Positions 17,352 to 26,307 of a stretch of 64,000 nucleotides of DNA are shown in pieces; position 1 is the first letter of the stretch; each line of letters begins with the position of its first letter. The notes under the pieces were generated by a model. That model saw only the letters and a program-made list of their open reading frames with translations. It had not been told where the DNA came from and did not search any database. The position numbers were made by a program, and so were the translations under genes. Where the stretch lies: NCBI GenBank assembly GCA_003611955.1, contig RAZE01000013.1, positions 58,982 to 122,981 on the forward strand, given 5' to 3'. Source of the DNA: a bacterium 1XD8-76 (GTDB lineage: Bacteria; Bacillota; Clostridia; Lachnospirales; Lachnospiraceae).

Positions 17352-17795
17352 ATGGCGGCGGGCATGAATTTTGAAATTAGCGGTTTGGAAGAACTGGAAA
17401 GGGATTTAACGGCAGCAGTAAGGGCGGCACCGGAAAAGGCAAAGGAAACCCTGCGGGATATAAGCAAAGACTTTAAAAAGTCTGCAAAGAAAAGGGCAAA
17501 TTCTGAATTAAAGCCGCATGAGAGAGCGGGCAGCGAGAAAAACAAGGCGATCAAAAGAAAATTCGGATCAAAAGTCATTGAGGAAGGCATAGGCGCAACG
17601 GCTTTGGTGTGGAATAGCGCAAGGCATTTTCATTTGATAGAAAACGGTCACAACCTTGTGAGAGGCGGCAGGGTTGTGGGATTTGTAGAGGGTAAGCATA
17701 TCATGGAAAAAACACGAAATGAATATGAAAGCGTTGTGCCGGAACGGTTTGAAAACATGGTAGATGATATTTTAAAGGAGCGTGATTTAGATTAA
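17352..17795 (+). CDS. HK97 gp10-like tail/neck protein
   Basis: The ATG at 17352 follows GGAGGCG. 'GLEELERDLTAAVRAAPEKA', 'ARHFHLIENGHNLV' and 'RNEYESVVPERFENM' match the HK97 gp10 family, which joins head and tail. Length 147 aa is typical. Confidence 0.85.
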   Translation: MAAGMNFEISGLEELERDLTAAVRAAPEKAKETLRDISKDFKKSAKKRANSELKPHERAGSEKNKAIKRKFGSKVIEEGIGATALVWNSARHFHLIENGHNLVRGGRVVGFVEGKHIMEKTRNEYESVVPERFENMVDDILKERDLD

Positions 17796-18231
17796 ACTTG
17801 TAGAGATTAAAAAGGCAATCAATGGATTGTTAAAAGGGAGATACCCGCCGCCACAATACAAAATCTATGGGAAAGAGATTAGGGAGGGATATGATGCACC
17901 TTGCTTTTTCACAGAGATTTTAGACAGAGGCAGCAGGGCAGAAACAAGGAATTTCGCTAAAGGCGGCTTTACGGTTAAAATAACGTATTTCCAAACAGAG
18001 AAAAACGAATTAGATCAGCTTGAAAAGGTGGACGAAATAAAAGACCTTTTCGGGCTGTTTTTTTGTGTCGAGGATCGCAAGCTGACAATAGGCGAATTTT
18101 CACATGATTACATCGGGGAGTATCAGGACATTTTGCAGATCAGTATTGAAATTGACTACAAGGAAAACACGCAAAAGGAAGATGCGGCACCGGTAGCAAG
18201 GGAGATAGGCGTAGAAGTTACGCAAGGTTAA
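17791..18231 (+). CDS. Tail terminator / DUF6838-like protein, possible ATT start
   Basis: The frame from 17791 begins 'IKLVEIKKAINGLLK', which matches how this family normally begins (M-I-K-L...). Yet the codon before it is TAG and the first codon is ATT, with AAAGGAG about 10 bases upstream; the first conventional alternative is TTG at 17827, which would remove the conserved beginning. Later text 'YKIYGKEIREGYDAPCFF' supports the tail-completion role. It overlaps the gp10 stop. Confidence 0.7.
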   Translation: MKLVEIKKAINGLLKGRYPPPQYKIYGKEIREGYDAPCFFTEILDRGSRAETRNFAKGGFTVKITYFQTEKNELDQLEKVDEIKDLFGLFFCVEDRKLTIGEFSHDYIGEYQDILQISIEIDYKENTQKEDAAPVAREIGVEVTQG

Positions 18232-18247
18232 AAAGGAGGCTGAAAGA

Positions 18248-19405
18248 ATGGGCGCACCAAGTATTGACATTAGTTTTATTGAAAAAGGCATATCGGCAAT
18301 TAAGAGAGGCGAGCGGGGGATCGTCATGTTGTGGGTAAAAGACACGTTACCCGCGCCTGCGGTCAATCCGGCAACGGTGGTAACTGAAAGCGATATACCT
18401 GCGGGCTTGTCTGATACGACAGTGGAGCAGGTAAAACTGGCAATGACCGGTTATATAAATGCACCTAAGAAAGTGCTTGTGTATGGCATGGGGATCGCGG
18501 AAGATGCAGAAACGGAGGCAGTTGAAACCGGATATAGAAAGGCAATGACGGCAGCGGAAACAATCCGTTTTGACTATTTGGCAATCCCGACAGTGGAAAC
18601 GGACGGAAAAGGGGAGGACATTGCATCATGGGTTAAAACCATGAGAGAAACCAAGAAAAAGAAGATTAAGGCAGTTTTGCCGAACGTGGCGGCAGACAAT
18701 GAAGGGATCATCAATTTCACAACCGAAAAGAGCATCAAGACGGAAACCGTAACCGGAAAGGGCGGCGCGAAAACAACCGTAGATATGATTTATACGGCTG
18801 AACAGTATTGCGCGAGAATTGCCGGACTGATCGCGGGTACGCCTATGACGATTGCCTGCACCTATGCGCCGTTGCCGGAATTGTCGGACTGTACGAGATT
18901 AACGGACAATGACACGCCGATAGACAAGGGCGAGTTTATTATCTTCTATGACGGCGAGAAGGTAAAGGTAGTAAGAGGCGTTAATAGCTTTATTACAACG
19001 ATTGACGGAAAGGGCGACAGCTTTAAGAAAATCAAGATTGTTGAGGCTATGGACATGATAAACGATGATATTGTCAAGACGGCGCAGGATAGCTATTTAG
19101 GAAAGTATGCAAATACCTATTCCAACAAGTGCCTGCTGATAACAGCAATAAGCAGTTACTTTGCACAGTTAAAGCGTGATGATATTGTAAGCAGCTATTC
19201 GGTTGGACTGGACGCAGGGGCGATCCGGATCTATCTGAAAGGGCGCGGGCTGCAAGCAACACTTGACGATGGAACAATAAAAGATGTTGACGAATGCAGC
19301 GATGAAGAAATCATAACCGCAGACACCGGCGCAAGCGTGTTTCTGACCGGTAATGTAAAGATTTTAGATGCAATCGAAGATATTAAAATGCCGATTTACA
19401 TTTAA
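18248..19405 (+). CDS. Contractile tail sheath protein (XkdK-like)
   Basis: The 385-residue protein follows AAAGGAGG. 'MGAPSIDISFIEKGISAI' and the end 'TGNVKILDAIEDIKMPI' match PBSX XkdK-type sheaths, which contract to drive the tube through the cell wall. Its presence makes the region-A phage a myovirus-type particle. Confidence 0.9.
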   Translation: MGAPSIDISFIEKGISAIKRGERGIVMLWVKDTLPAPAVNPATVVTESDIPAGLSDTTVEQVKLAMTGYINAPKKVLVYGMGIAEDAETEAVETGYRKAMTAAETIRFDYLAIPTVETDGKGEDIASWVKTMRETKKKKIKAVLPNVAADNEGIINFTTEKSIKTETVTGKGGAKTTVDMIYTAEQYCARIAGLIAGTPMTIACTYAPLPELSDCTRLTDNDTPIDKGEFIIFYDGEKVKVVRGVNSFITTIDGKGDSFKKIKIVEAMDMINDDIVKTAQDSYLGKYANTYSNKCLLITAISSYFAQLKRDDIVSSYSVGLDAGAIRIYLKGRGLQATLDDGTIKDVDECSDEEIITADTGASVFLTGNVKILDAIEDIKMPIYI

Positions 19406-19424
19406 GAAAGAGAGGTAAAAAAGT

Positions 19425-19856
19425 ATGCCGAAAGAATTTAAACCGGAGCAGGTCATAAATGGAACATGGGGCGAGGCGTGGCTTGACGGCGAATATTTGG
19501 CGCAGGTAATGGCGTTAAAAGCAGAGGTTACGCCGAAGAAAACCGCGATCGCGATGGTACAGAGATTGAATGAGGGGCAGAAAATGACCGGCTTAGAATT
19601 AAAGGGAGAGATCAAGCTGCATAAGATCAACAGTACCATTATGCGGAAAATGAGCGAGTATTTTAAGCGGGGTAAGATGATGACCTGCACGATCGTTTCC
19701 AACGTAAAGGATCCGGACGCTTTAGGCGCGGAGCGCGTGGCGTTATACAACTGCCTTTTCGACAAACTGATCCTTGCAGATTGGGAGGCGGGGAAAATGG
19801 GAGAGGAAAGTTATAGTTTCACATTTGAGAATTGGGAGATATTGCAGGCAATCTAA
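19425..19856 (+). CDS. Tail tube protein (XkdM-like)
   Basis: 'VINGTWGEAWLDGEYLAQV', 'GLELKGEIKLHKINSTIM' and 'SFTFENWEIL' match the XkdM tail tube family, the inner conduit within the sheath. 143 aa, normal length and position. Confidence 0.9.
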   Translation: MPKEFKPEQVINGTWGEAWLDGEYLAQVMALKAEVTPKKTAIAMVQRLNEGQKMTGLELKGEIKLHKINSTIMRKMSEYFKRGKMMTCTIVSNVKDPDALGAERVALYNCLFDKLILADWEAGKMGEESYSFTFENWEILQAI

Positions 19857-19876
19857 GCAAGAAAACCATGAGGCAG

Positions 19877-19903
19877 AGGGCGCGGGGTGCGCCCTTATTT
19901 TTA
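19877..19903 (+). terminator. Hairpin with T-rich tail after the tube gene
   Basis: AGGGCGC and GCGCCCT pair around a GGGGT loop, followed by TATTTTTA. It is probably a partial terminator that lowers expression of downstream tail genes relative to sheath and tube. Confidence 0.65.
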
Positions 19904-19923
19904 TGTAAAGGAGAATAGAAAAA

Positions 19924-20331
19924 ATGAATTTGGTTGAAAAGCTGTTAGCAGTAGACAAAAAGGAATTTGACAAGATCGAGCGCAAGGAGATACCGAGCAG
20001 GCAGTTATCCAAACTTTTGGGAACCGATGCAAAAGTAACAATACAGGCGGTGGAAGGCGATCTTTTCGGTGGATTGTCTGCAAGCGGGTTAGACGATAAA
20101 GGGGAGGTTGATTATGGCAGGGCATTTTCAACCAACGCCAAAATCGCGGCGGCGGGTATCGTGGATCCGGATCTGAAAGACGAGGCTTTATTAAAGCATT
20201 TAGGCGTTGCGACACCGGCAGACGCGGCAAAGAAGATTTTCAAGGGCGAGATCAATAAAATCTCAACGGAGATCGCAAAGTTGAGCGGTTTCAACGATGA
20301 AGAAACAACGGATAAAGAAGTAAAAAACTAA
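19924..20331 (+). CDS. Tail assembly chaperone (XkdN-like)
   Basis: 'NLVEKLLAVDKKEFDKIERKEI' and 'IVDPDLKDEALLKHLGV' match XkdN/phage tail assembly chaperones that coat the tape measure before tube polymerisation. 135 aa, preceded by AAAGGAG. A small second component follows. Confidence 0.85.
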   Translation: MNLVEKLLAVDKKEFDKIERKEIPSRQLSKLLGTDAKVTIQAVEGDLFGGLSASGLDDKGEVDYGRAFSTNAKIAAAGIVDPDLKDEALLKHLGVATPADAAKKIFKGEINKISTEIAKLSGFNDEETTDKEVKN

Positions 20332-20354
20332 TTGAAAGCGATAGGGAGGTAAAC

Positions 20355-20513
20355 ATGGATTATCTTCACTATCGCTTTAAAAATTGGAAACCGTTTGAAT
20401 ACATGAGCCTGCCGGAAGGACAAAAGCGCGTAGCGCGGGCGTATATGCGGCAGGAAATGAGGGATAAAGCGGAAGAAAACAAAGAAATACAAAAAGCGAT
20501 CGGAGGTGGTTAA
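20355..20513 (+). CDS. Small second tail-chaperone component, 52 aa
   Basis: GGGAGG precedes the ATG. The peptide starts 'MDYLHYRFKNWKPFEYMSL' and is basic and helical. Its place between chaperone and tape measure corresponds to the gpT-like C-terminal extension usually made by frameshifting; here it has its own ribosome site and start. Confidence 0.65.
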   Translation: MDYLHYRFKNWKPFEYMSLPEGQKRVARAYMRQEMRDKAEENKEIQKAIGGG

Positions 20514-20514
20514 T

Positions 20515-23500
20515 GTGGGCAGGGTTATCAGTACGGCAATACAATTTATTGACGGTTTCACAAGACCTTCAAGGGAAGTCATACAGAGTATGCGCCAAAT
20601 GGGGAATGAGGCGATAAAAGCCGGAAAGCAGATCCAAAACGCCGGTAAGACGATAGCAAACGCCGGTGCCACATTGACAAAGGCAGTAACCCTCCCGATC
20701 GCGGGAGTAGCAACCGCAGCTATAAAAATGAGCAATGATTTTGAAAATGCTATGGCAAAGGTAGGAACCATTGCAGATACAACCAATACGCCTATGACGG
20801 CATTGAAAGAGCAGGTTATTGATCTTTCAAATGCCGTAGGCGTAGGGGTTACAGACATAGCGGAGGCGCAGTATCAAGCAATATCGGCGGGAGTTGATAC
20901 GGCGGCGAGCGTTGATTTTGTAAGCACAGCAGTAAAAGCAGCAAAAGGCGGTTTTACAGATACCACAACGGCGGTAGACGGATTGACAACGGTATTAAAT
21001 GCCTATGGTTTTGAGGCAAGCAAGGCGACAGAGATTAGCGATCAGATGCTACTTGCACAAAATTTTGGTAAAACATCTTTCGGAGATATGGCGAGCAGCA
21101 TGGGAAAAGTAATCCCGATTGCATCAAGCCTTAATGTATCAACAGAAGAATTATTTGGCAGTATTGCGGTGCTTACAAAAAACGGTATTGCAACAAGCGA
21201 GGCAGTAACCGGATTAAAGGCGGCGTATAGCAATATTCTAAAACCTTCAGCAGATGCAAGCAAAACAGCGCAGCAACTAGGGTTAGATTTTTCATCAGCA
21301 CACCTGCAAAGCGTAGGTTGGGCTAAATTCCTAGATGAAATAAAAGAAAAGACTGGCGGGAACGCCGAAACAATGGCAAAGCTATTTGGATCAACAGAGG
21401 CATTAAACAGTGTTACGGTACTTGCGGGAAAAGGATCAGCAGACTTTGCTAAAGTATTGGGGCAAATGGGCGATGCGGCAGGAATGACACAAACAGCATA
21501 CGAAAAAATGTTGACACCAACGGAACGAATGAACATATCGTTCAATAAAATAAAAAATTCACTAATACAGTTTGGCGCGGCATTAACACCGGCATTTGAT
21601 AAGGTTGCAGGAATTATTGGTAAAGTTGGCGACAAACTGAATAATTTGAGCGAAGGGCAGGTCAATGCCATTGTAAAATTTGCGGCGATTGCGGCGGCGA
21701 TCGGTCCGGTGGTAATGGTTTTTGGAAAAGTTGTTACAGCGGTAGGAACCGCACAGCGGATATTTGGAACAATCACAAAGACGATAGCAAATTTTGGCGG
21801 CATCATGGGCGTTATTACAAGCCCTGCCGGAATAGTGATCGGCGTACTGGCTGCAATCGCATTAGCGGCGTTTCTGATAATAAAGAATTGGGATAAAGTC
21901 AAGGACTTTTTGCAGGGCGTTGGAAATTGGTTTAAAAATGCGTTTGAAAAAGCGGGTTTTTCGGTCGAGGGATTTAAAAATAAGTTTAGATCAATCGGGA
22001 ACACGATCGGCAGCATAGCGAGGAAGATAGGCGGCTTTTGCAAGGCGGTAGCAGGAATATTTAAGAAAGAATTTGCGGGCGATATAAAAGCGGGTGCAGC
22101 AGAGGCGGGCGGCATACTGGAAACGCTTGTAGGCGGCACAGTGGCAGCTTTTGACGGTATTGTAACAGCAGTTGACAAAGGACTGCAGGTATTCGATGCG
22201 CTGTTAAGTTTCTTTACCGGTGCATTTTCCGGTAATTGGGATAATGCGGCACAGGGTTTTAGAAACAGCCTAAAGAACATTTTCCCGCCCGATATAGCGG
22301 AAGGGCTGACAAAGGCTTTTGATACCGTATTGCCGGTAATAAAGGCGGCAGTATCGGGAGTAAAGGCAATGTTTGGCGGGCTTGTGCAAGATGCAAAGAA
22401 GATATTCGGGGGAATTACAACGGTATTTAAGGGCATCGGCACAATGTTAAAGGGAATATTCAGCGGTGATGCAGAAACCGCCCTAAAAGGGTTTCAGACG
22501 GCAGCAGGCGGCATTGTAGATACAATAGGAAATATATTTAAGGCAAAGATAAACGCGATCAAAAATTTCGTTGTGGGCGCGTTCTCTACTTTCCTGCCGG
22601 AAAGCGTTGTTAAAAAAATTGCGGGCGTGTTTGATGCGGTGGCGAGTGCGTGGGATATTGCGATCGGTGCCGCGAAGGGTTACATCAACGGTTTTGTGCA
22701 GGCAATAAAACCGCTGATCGAAAACATAAAGACAATTTTTAAAGGCGTGGCGCAGTTTGTAAAGGGCGTGTTTACCGGAGATTGGAAGGGCGCACTGAAT
22801 GGACTGAAAACAATAGCAAGCGGCGCATTATCCGGTTTGGTAAACATTATAAAGGCACCGTTTAAGCTGATAGCGAACACGGTAAAAGGCGCGGTTAATT
22901 CCTTTAAAAATCTGAATATCGTAAAAAGTATTTTTACGGCTTTAGGAAATGCGATCAAGAACGTGCTAACCAAGTGCGGCGTTGACATGAAGAAATTCAG
23001 CGCAACGGTCAACAATATCAAAACGCGGGTAGGAAGTATCATAAATGGATTAAAAACAATATTTGGCACCGTGTTTAACGCGATCGGGAAAGTGGTTAAA
23101 GCACTGGCAACCGTAATAGCGAATATTTTTGGCAGAAAGGTAAGCAGCACTTGCAGCGCAGCAGGCGCAGTCATTACGGCGTTTAAAGCGGTGGCAGGCG
23201 CGGCATTTAACTTTATTGCCGGAGCCATTAAAAAAGCAATGAATATCATTGTACCGGTGGTAAAGGTTGCGTTTGGGGCAGTAGGGGGCGCAATTTCCGC
23301 AGCAGTAAACACTATTACGTCAATCATAAGCGGGGTACTCACTGTTTTTGATGGGCTGATAACCTTTATTTCGGGCGTATTTACCGGAAATTGGCGGCAG
23401 GCATGGGAAGGTGTAAAGAGCATTTTCAAGGGCATTTTTGACACGTTCGCGGCAATCTGCAAGGCACCGATCAACGCAGTTATAGGCATCATAAACGGCG

Positions 23501-23880
23501 CAATTTCAGCTTTAAATAAAATCAATGTCACAATACCGGATTGGGTGCCGGGGTTGGGCGGGAAGTCATTCGGGATCAATATACCAACAATACCGCAGCT
23601 TTACAAAGGTACGAATAACTGGAAGGGCGGCGTGGCAATGATCCATGACCGAGGCGGCGAGATCGTAGACCTTCCGCAAGGTTCGAGGGTATACCCGCAC
23701 GATAAAAGCGTGGAAATGGCGCGGAGAGAGGGAGAACGGAGCGGATCCGGATCTATCTCAATTAACATTCAGAAATTAGCGGATAAAATAGAAGTACGCA
23801 GCGATGAAGATATAGACCGCATAGCGGAGGCATTGGCGTACAAGTTAAAGAAAATAGCACTTAACACCGGCACAACATAA
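20515..23880 (+). CDS. Tail tape measure protein
   Basis: A GTG at 20515 (GGAGG nine bases before) gives 1,121 residues. The N-terminal 330 residues carry the phage tape-measure signature ('MSNDFENAMAKVGTIAD', 'VGVTDIAEAQYQAISAG', 'NSVTVLAGKG'), and the middle has hydrophobic segments and repeated glycine/alanine-rich units with 'FxGVFTGDW'-like phrases recurring. It sets tail length and is ejected ahead of DNA. Long minus-strand frames here are shadows. Confidence 0.95.
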   Translation: MGRVISTAIQFIDGFTRPSREVIQSMRQMGNEAIKAGKQIQNAGKTIANAGATLTKAVTLPIAGVATAAIKMSNDFENAMAKVGTIADTTNTPMTALKEQVIDLSNAVGVGVTDIAEAQYQAISAGVDTAASVDFVSTAVKAAKGGFTDTTTAVDGLTTVLNAYGFEASKATEISDQMLLAQNFGKTSFGDMASSMGKVIPIASSLNVSTEELFGSIAVLTKNGIATSEAVTGLKAAYSNILKPSADASKTAQQLGLDFSSAHLQSVGWAKFLDEIKEKTGGNAETMAKLFGSTEALNSVTVLAGKGSADFAKVLGQMGDAAGMTQTAYEKMLTPTERMNISFNKIKNSLIQFGAALTPAFDKVAGIIGKVGDKLNNLSEGQVNAIVKFAAIAAAIGPVVMVFGKVVTAVGTAQRIFGTITKTIANFGGIMGVITSPAGIVIGVLAAIALAAFLIIKNWDKVKDFLQGVGNWFKNAFEKAGFSVEGFKNKFRSIGNTIGSIARKIGGFCKAVAGIFKKEFAGDIKAGAAEAGGILETLVGGTVAAFDGIVTAVDKGLQVFDALLSFFTGAFSGNWDNAAQGFRNSLKNIFPPDIAEGLTKAFDTVLPVIKAAVSGVKAMFGGLVQDAKKIFGGITTVFKGIGTMLKGIFSGDAETALKGFQTAAGGIVDTIGNIFKAKINAIKNFVVGAFSTFLPESVVKKIAGVFDAVASAWDIAIGAAKGYINGFVQAIKPLIENIKTIFKGVAQFVKGVFTGDWKGALNGLKTIASGALSGLVNIIKAPFKLIANTVKGAVNSFKNLNIVKSIFTALGNAIKNVLTKCGVDMKKFSATVNNIKTRVGSIINGLKTIFGTVFNAIGKVVKALATVIANIFGRKVSSTCSAAGAVITAFKAVAGAAFNFIAGAIKKAMNIIVPVVKVAFGAVGGAISAAVNTITSIISGVLTVFDGLITFISGVFTGNWRQAWEGVKSIFKGIFDTFAAICKAPINAVIGIINGAISALNKINVTIPDWVPGLGGKSFGINIPTIPQLYKGTNNWKGGVAMIHDRGGEIVDLPQGSRVYPHDKSVEMARREGERSGSGSISINIQKLADKIEVRSDEDIDRIAEALAYKLKKIALNTGTT

Positions 23881-23894
23881 AGGAGGCGGCAAAA

Positions 23895-24533
23895 TTGGAA
23901 ATTTGGTTAAAGCAGGGCAAGACGAACTTTAGATTTGCGGTTTTGCCGTCTGAATACGAATTGACGAGCGAAAGCAACAATACGCAGGTAGTTGTCAATT
24001 CGTTAGGCGAAATAAATTTGTTAGGGAAAAGGAAATTGAAAAATATTTCCTTTTCCTCCTTTTTTCCGAAACAGAAATACAGTTTTTGCGAATACACGAC
24101 ATTCCCGACACCAAAGGAAAGTGTAAAGCTGATCGAAAAAATGAAAAATAACGGCGTGTTGCGTCTTACAATGACCGGTGCGCCGGTTAATATGGATTGC
24201 ACGATAGAAAATTTCACATGGGGCGAGAATGACGGAACCAAAGACATAAATTTTACGTTGGAGTTTAAAGAGTATCGGAAAGTAAAGGTAAAGACCACAA
24301 AGAAAAAAGAAAAGGTTACAAAAAAGGTAACGCCCGCAGCGACACAGCGGGCGGCAAAAGAAGTACAAAGCACCACATACACCGTAGTAAAGGGCGACAA
24401 CCTAAGTAAGATCGCAAAGAACCTAACCGGCAGCAGCGCGAACTGGCAGGCGATCTATAATCAAAATAAGGGGGTTATAGGCGGCAACCCAAACTTAATA
24501 TACCCCGGTCAACAGTTGGTGATTAACGTATGA
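23895..24533 (+). CDS. LysM baseplate protein (XkdP-like)
   Basis: A TTG start follows AGGAGGCGG. The N-terminal 130 residues match XkdP-like hub proteins ('VLPSEYELTSESNNTQVVVN'); a Lys-rich linker leads to a LysM domain ('YTVVKGDNLSKIAKNLTG', 'YPGQQLVI') that binds peptidoglycan. 212 aa. Confidence 0.9.
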   Translation: MEIWLKQGKTNFRFAVLPSEYELTSESNNTQVVVNSLGEINLLGKRKLKNISFSSFFPKQKYSFCEYTTFPTPKESVKLIEKMKNNGVLRLTMTGAPVNMDCTIENFTWGENDGTKDINFTLEFKEYRKVKVKTTKKKEKVTKKVTPAATQRAAKEVQSTTYTVVKGDNLSKIAKNLTGSSANWQAIYNQNKGVIGGNPNLIYPGQQLVINV

Positions 24534-25528
24534 AAATAAAATGGATTAGGCACAAAAACGGCTATGTATATACAAGCGACATAACGCAGGCGGTTTCAAG
24601 TGTTTCATGGAGCGGATCCGTATCGCAGGCGGCGCGTACCGCAGAAATAGCGGTTATCAATGCGCCAAATGATAAGAATGTAAATAATTTAAAGCTGAAC
24701 ATCGGCGCGGGGCAGGTAATAAAGCTATATGAGGGCGGCGATCTAATTTTTTTCGGAGAAGTGCAGAGCGCAAGGAAAACGAGCGAAACCGGCACCGTAA
24801 CATATACTTGCTATGATCTGTTAAATCACTTGCTTAAAAGCACCGGCGTTTATAATTTTTCTGACACAACGGCAGAACGGATCACAAAAAAGGTATGCGC
24901 CGATTTGGAGATTAAAACCGGCAGCATCGCGGCGACAAAGGCGACAATAAAAAAGATGATTATAGACGGCGACACGTTCTATGATATTATTATGAAAGCC
25001 TACACAAAAGCGGCAAAACAGACCGGAAAGAAATATATTTGCCGCATGGACGGATCAAAATTGTCGGTTGAGGTCAAGGGAAAGAAAGTTAAAAATTTCG
25101 TACTGGCAGAGGAATACAACATCACAAACGCCGAGTACGAGGAAACAATAGAAAACATGGTAAATGTGGTAAAGATTTATGATGAAAAAGGGGCGCAGGT
25201 TGGGGAAGTAAAGAAGGATAAATGGGTAGAGAAATACGGTATCTATCAGCAGATTTATAAAAAGGAAAAGGGGATAAATGAGCAGGCGGCGGCTAAAAGT
25301 ATGTTGCAGGGCGTGGAAAAGCGGGTAACGGTTGAGGGGATAAACGGCGATCTAAAGTGCGTCGCGGGTAACGGCGTAGAGGTTTACGACAAAGCAACCG
25401 GATTAAATGGGCTGTTTTGGATTGACAGCGATACCCACACATGGGAGAACGGCACACACATAATGAGTTTGGAGTTAAATTTTAAAAATATCATGGATAG
25501 CAAGGAATACGAGGAAAACGAGGAATAG
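24530..25528 (+). CDS. Baseplate hub protein (XkdQ / late control D-like)
   Basis: The 332-residue protein overlaps the LysM gene stop. 'WSGSVSQAARTAEIAVINAP', 'RKTSETGTVTYTCYDLLNHL' and 'GLFWIDSDTHTW' match XkdQ, the gpD-like hub at the tail tip that holds the spike. Confidence 0.88.
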   Translation: MKIKWIRHKNGYVYTSDITQAVSSVSWSGSVSQAARTAEIAVINAPNDKNVNNLKLNIGAGQVIKLYEGGDLIFFGEVQSARKTSETGTVTYTCYDLLNHLLKSTGVYNFSDTTAERITKKVCADLEIKTGSIAATKATIKKMIIDGDTFYDIIMKAYTKAAKQTGKKYICRMDGSKLSVEVKGKKVKNFVLAEEYNITNAEYEETIENMVNVVKIYDEKGAQVGEVKKDKWVEKYGIYQQIYKKEKGINEQAAAKSMLQGVEKRVTVEGINGDLKCVAGNGVEVYDKATGLNGLFWIDSDTHTWENGTHIMSLELNFKNIMDSKEYEENEE

Positions 25529-25548
25529 AGAGAGGGGGGGGCGCGGGA

Positions 25549-25854
25549 ATGAACAACCCATACGAGGAAATATTAGGAATAATGAGGAATGAGGGGAAAA
25601 AGGACAATACCGCGCCGATCCAAATAGGCGTAATGACCGGCGCGGCAAGCTGCAAGATCGGCAAGCTGACATTATCGGGCGGCGATTTGCTGATAGCGGA
25701 ACATTTAAAAACCGGCTATCATTGTGCGGTTTATGATGATACACCGTCAAAAAAAGATAAGAATACATTCGTTGCGCCACTAAAGAACGGCGACAAAGTG
25801 GCGGTTTACCGGATCAGTGATGAATTGTATATTATTTTGGAAAGGTTGGTGTAG
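25549..25854 (+). CDS. DUF2577 baseplate protein (XkdR-like)
   Basis: 'GVMTGAASCKIGKLTLSGGD' and 'LKNGDKVAVYRISDELYIIL' match XkdR/DUF2577. 101 aa. Its ribosome site is built on a G8 tract (25534-25541), so tract length changes would move the Shine-Dalgarno relative to the ATG. Confidence 0.85.
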   Translation: MNNPYEEILGIMRNEGKKDNTAPIQIGVMTGAASCKIGKLTLSGGDLLIAEHLKTGYHCAVYDDTPSKKDKNTFVAPLKNGDKVAVYRISDELYIILERLV

Positions 25855-25857
25855 CGC

Positions 25858-26295
25858 ATGAATTTATTACCGGCATATATTGAGGACGAGGACGAAATAG
25901 AAGAACTGGAGGAAGAAATAAAGCCTCCGAGGGAATACGGCATAGACTTTAAAACCGGACAGCTAACCGGCGAAATAGTGGAAGGGAAAGAGGCTATAAA
26001 GGTTTGGATATGGCTTGTTCTGCAAACGCCGCGTTACCGGTACTATATCTATACATGGGATTACGGAAACGAATTTGAGGATCTTATAGGAAAGGGATAT
26101 ACAGAGGAATATATAGAGGCAGAGGCGCAGAGAATGACGGAGGATTGCCTGCTTGTAAATGAGAACATACAGAGCATAACAGAATTTAGCGTAAATATGG
26201 CGGGCGACACCTTAACCGTATCATTTATGGCAAACACCATATACGGCGAAATAGAATTTAAGGACGAGGCGATCGCAAGACCGGCAGCGGCATAA
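25858..26295 (+). CDS. DUF2634 baseplate wedge protein (XkdS-like)
   Basis: 'YGIDFKTGQL', 'VWIWLVLQTPRYRYYIYTWD' and 'DLIGKGYTEEY' match XkdS/DUF2634, the gp25-like wedge that starts sheath assembly. 145 aa. Confidence 0.88.
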   Translation: MNLLPAYIEDEDEIEELEEEIKPPREYGIDFKTGQLTGEIVEGKEAIKVWIWLVLQTPRYRYYIYTWDYGNEFEDLIGKGYTEEYIEAEAQRMTEDCLLVNENIQSITEFSVNMAGDTLTVSFMANTIYGEIEFKDEAIARPAAA

Positions 26296-26307
26296 GGGGG
26301 TGATAAG

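Noticed and set aside
21042..22442. 466-codon minus-strand frame opposite the tape measure (also 22680-23579)
   Set aside because: Low-complexity hydrophobic shadow of an alanine/glycine/lysine-rich gene; no ribosome site or homology.
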